The translations under genes were made by a program, and so were the position numbers. A stretch of DNA of 64,000 bases from Lucinisca nassula (Eukaryota > Mollusca > Bivalvia > Lucinida > Lucinidae): the NCBI GenBank assembly GCA_963580285.1, contig OY757016.1, forward strand, positions 41,555,124 through 41,619,123, read 5' to 3'. This document shows positions 63,757 to 64,000 of the stretch, one piece after another. The first letter of the stretch is position 1; every line of letters begins with the position of its first letter. The notes beneath the pieces were generated by a model that was not told the origin of the DNA, made no database searches, and saw nothing but the letters and a program-made list of their open reading frames with translations.

Positions 63757-64000
63757 GGCCCCCGTTGATCGGGGCTCGAAGAAATAGACTGCACAGAGCT
63801 GAAACTGACCGCACGTGAGTACTGGTAAACCGCTTAGGAGTTCTTAGCCTGCCCAGGCAAAGTGATATGAGTCGGATCGTGCCTATATATAAACCCTTTG
63901 GGTTTGTTTGGGCAGCAGGGCTTGATATATCATTTCATCTGAATGTCGGGGAAAAGTATCACAAACTTGAAGCAACGTCTCCAAATTGTCTCCAAAATGA
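63757..64000 (+). mobile_element. SINE-T retroposon, running off the window
   Basis: GGGCCCCCGTTGATCGGGGC head region, GTGAGTACTGGTAAACCGC, GCCCAGGCAAAGTGATATG, GAAGCAACGTCTCC. The tail lies beyond the end of the window. Confidence 0.65.

Overview
The window looks like a repeat-dense stretch of an animal nuclear genome, most probably a bivalve mollusc (heterodont clam). The reasons are: Penelope-like retroelements of the Naiad type with in-frame TGA codons (described in clams and spiders), many non-LTR retrotransposon remnants, tRNA-derived SINEs, dozens of short foldback/MITE-like elements, AT-rich unique DNA, and one intronless rhodopsin-type GPCR. There are no operons, prokaryotic genes, rRNAs or convincing functional tRNAs. 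Species assignment is inference.

Layout. 0.86-5.06 kb: an almost full-length Naiad Penelope-like element on the minus strand. Its single long frame is interrupted by four in-frame TGA codons, one TAA and one frameshift. 5.06-9.72 kb: a nested stack on the plus strand, with an RTE-type non-LTR element split by a second Naiad copy, which itself carries a 202-bp hammerhead-ribozyme element and a 5'-truncated non-LTR tail flanked by a 15-bp duplication. 9.7-24.7 kb: degraded Naiad copies, foldback elements, a ~168-bp satellite, SINEs and MITEs. 24.76-25.76 kb: the GPCR gene (minus), the only clear host gene. 26-39.6 kb: SINEs, MITEs, a GC-rich block, a TTAA-flanked element, a 2.4-kb satellite-bearing insertion, and a second perfect hammerhead ribozyme. 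39.64-43.03 kb: an intact 1127-codon non-LTR ORF2 (endonuclease plus reverse transcriptase) with a 2A-like motif near its N-terminus. 47.2-48.4 kb: an ORF1-type gene with one nonsense codon. 48.7-59.9 kb: a dense field of MITEs, a TIR-bounded element with a palindromic 21-bp satellite, and local duplications. 60.5-63.0 kb: a 5'-truncated, frameshifted relative of the 39.6-kb ORF2. The end holds a SINE running off the window.

The dominant theme is a set of MITE families that share one central hairpin, a GAACCGCCTC stem inside a GTGGGTACTCGTTA arm. At least two clearly different kinds of terminus carry it: the ACGAAAACACGCC ends (called family A here) with the related ACAAGTCCGTG ends (family B), and Tigger-like CAGTAGAAC ends (family C). 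In several copies the hairpin is multiplied, collapsed, or broken exactly at its centre, and several copies sit between 80-150 bp direct repeats of flanking DNA. The most notable individual features are the candidate selenocysteine-encoding Naiad, the two perfect hammerhead ribozymes, and the satellite-carrying TIR element at 54.5-55.2 kb. All assignments come from reading the sequence; no database search was run.
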